A stretch of 64,000 nucleotides of DNA from contig JBJMLO010000022.1 of assembly GCA_045805265.1 (NCBI GenBank), positions 43,191 through 107,190 on the forward strand. The letters are read 5' to 3'. The notes below the pieces were generated by a model. That model was not told where the DNA came from. It ran no database searches and saw only the letters and a program-made list of their open reading frames with translations. The position numbers and the translations under genes were made by a program. Position 1 is the first letter of the stretch, and each line of letters starts with the position of its first letter. The stretch comes from JBJMLO01 sp045805265 (lineage in GTDB: Bacteria; Actinomycetota; UBA4738; JACQTL01). This document shows positions 63,926-64,000 of this stretch, in pieces.

Positions 63926-64000
63926 ACCACGGCATTCAATCGGATGCTGGGTCTGCCCGGTGCATCGGTCACGTCGGTGACCTTCGGGCCGGACGGCATC
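63917..64000 (+). CDS. ISL3-family transposase, N-terminal fragment (runs off the window)
   Basis: The GTG at 63917 is preceded by AGGAGG (63905-63910) and opens a frame reading MRVTTAFNRMLGLPGASVTS, then VTFGPDGI, to the window end (28 codons). This matches the conserved start of ISL3-type transposases (MRVTT-FN-LL-L-GA). The zinc-finger and catalytic parts are outside the window. Family assignment rests on this short stretch. Confidence 0.65.
   Translation, partial: MRVTTAFNRMLGLPGASVTSVTFGPDGI

Overview
The window is a GC-rich bacterial chromosome segment, almost certainly from the Actinomycetota. Supporting this are a DUF222/HNH endonuclease, a bifunctional Rel with an RFKD motif, a DUF948 protein beside rarA, many GTG and TTG starts, and the gene orders nusB-efp-pepP-aroQ-aroB/K-aroC and ruvC-ruvA-ruvB-yajC-secD-secF-apt-rel. 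A complete type IV pilus (T4P) locus inside the shikimate cluster suggests a deep or uncultured lineage rather than a classical Streptomyces or Mycobacterium type. That placement is inference.

Layout. 1-1706: the N-terminus of an ornithine cyclodeaminase-family gene, then an IS with doubled end repeats. 1774-8396: tatA (+) convergent with aroC-aroKB-aroQ-pepP and efp-nusB (-), interrupted by a PIN/RHH toxin-antitoxin (TA) pair. 8455-9139: a second vapBC-like pair with a perfect palindromic operator. 9268-12709: a small HTH gene plus pilM-N-O-P-like, with a promoter. 12796-14666: an ABC exporter (+). 14667-30246: prepilin peptidase, two tandem copies of a three-gene minor-pilin cassette, pilA, pilC, pilT, pilB and a Roadblock-like protein, all on the minus strand. 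30489-31416: a Xre/RES TA pair (+). 31426-39659: aroE, mltG, ruvX, alaS, a DUF1778/GNAT TA pair, a PIN remnant, two small membrane proteins and rarA. 39720-42197: a histidine kinase and a potassium channel (+). 42217-42424: a 6S RNA with its promoter (-). 42471-46874: aspS, hisS, a glyoxalase II-like hydrolase and dtd. 46880-51195: an accessory operon DUF1326-DUF2182-TetR-hydrolase/glycosyltransferase with a promoter carrying repeats. 51225-62411: rel, apt, secF, secD, an HD protein, yajC, ruvB, ruvA and ruvC. 62526-64000: a DUF222/HNH endonuclease and the start of an ISL3-type transposase.

How the genes work together. The pilus genes form a nearly complete machine: PilB and PilT motors, PilC platform, PilMNO and a PilP-like alignment complex, PilD peptidase, major pilin, and two alternative minor-pilin sets that may make two pilus tips. 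The shikimate genes (aroQ, fused aroK-aroB, aroC, aroE) are split by this locus. The rest is translation, DNA repair and protein-export housekeeping. Accessory material (four TA modules plus one remnant, two IS, the TetR operon, the kinase/channel pair) sits in gaps between these operons.

Most genes overlap by 1-4 bases within operons, which fixed many starts. No tRNA, rRNA or CRISPR array was seen.
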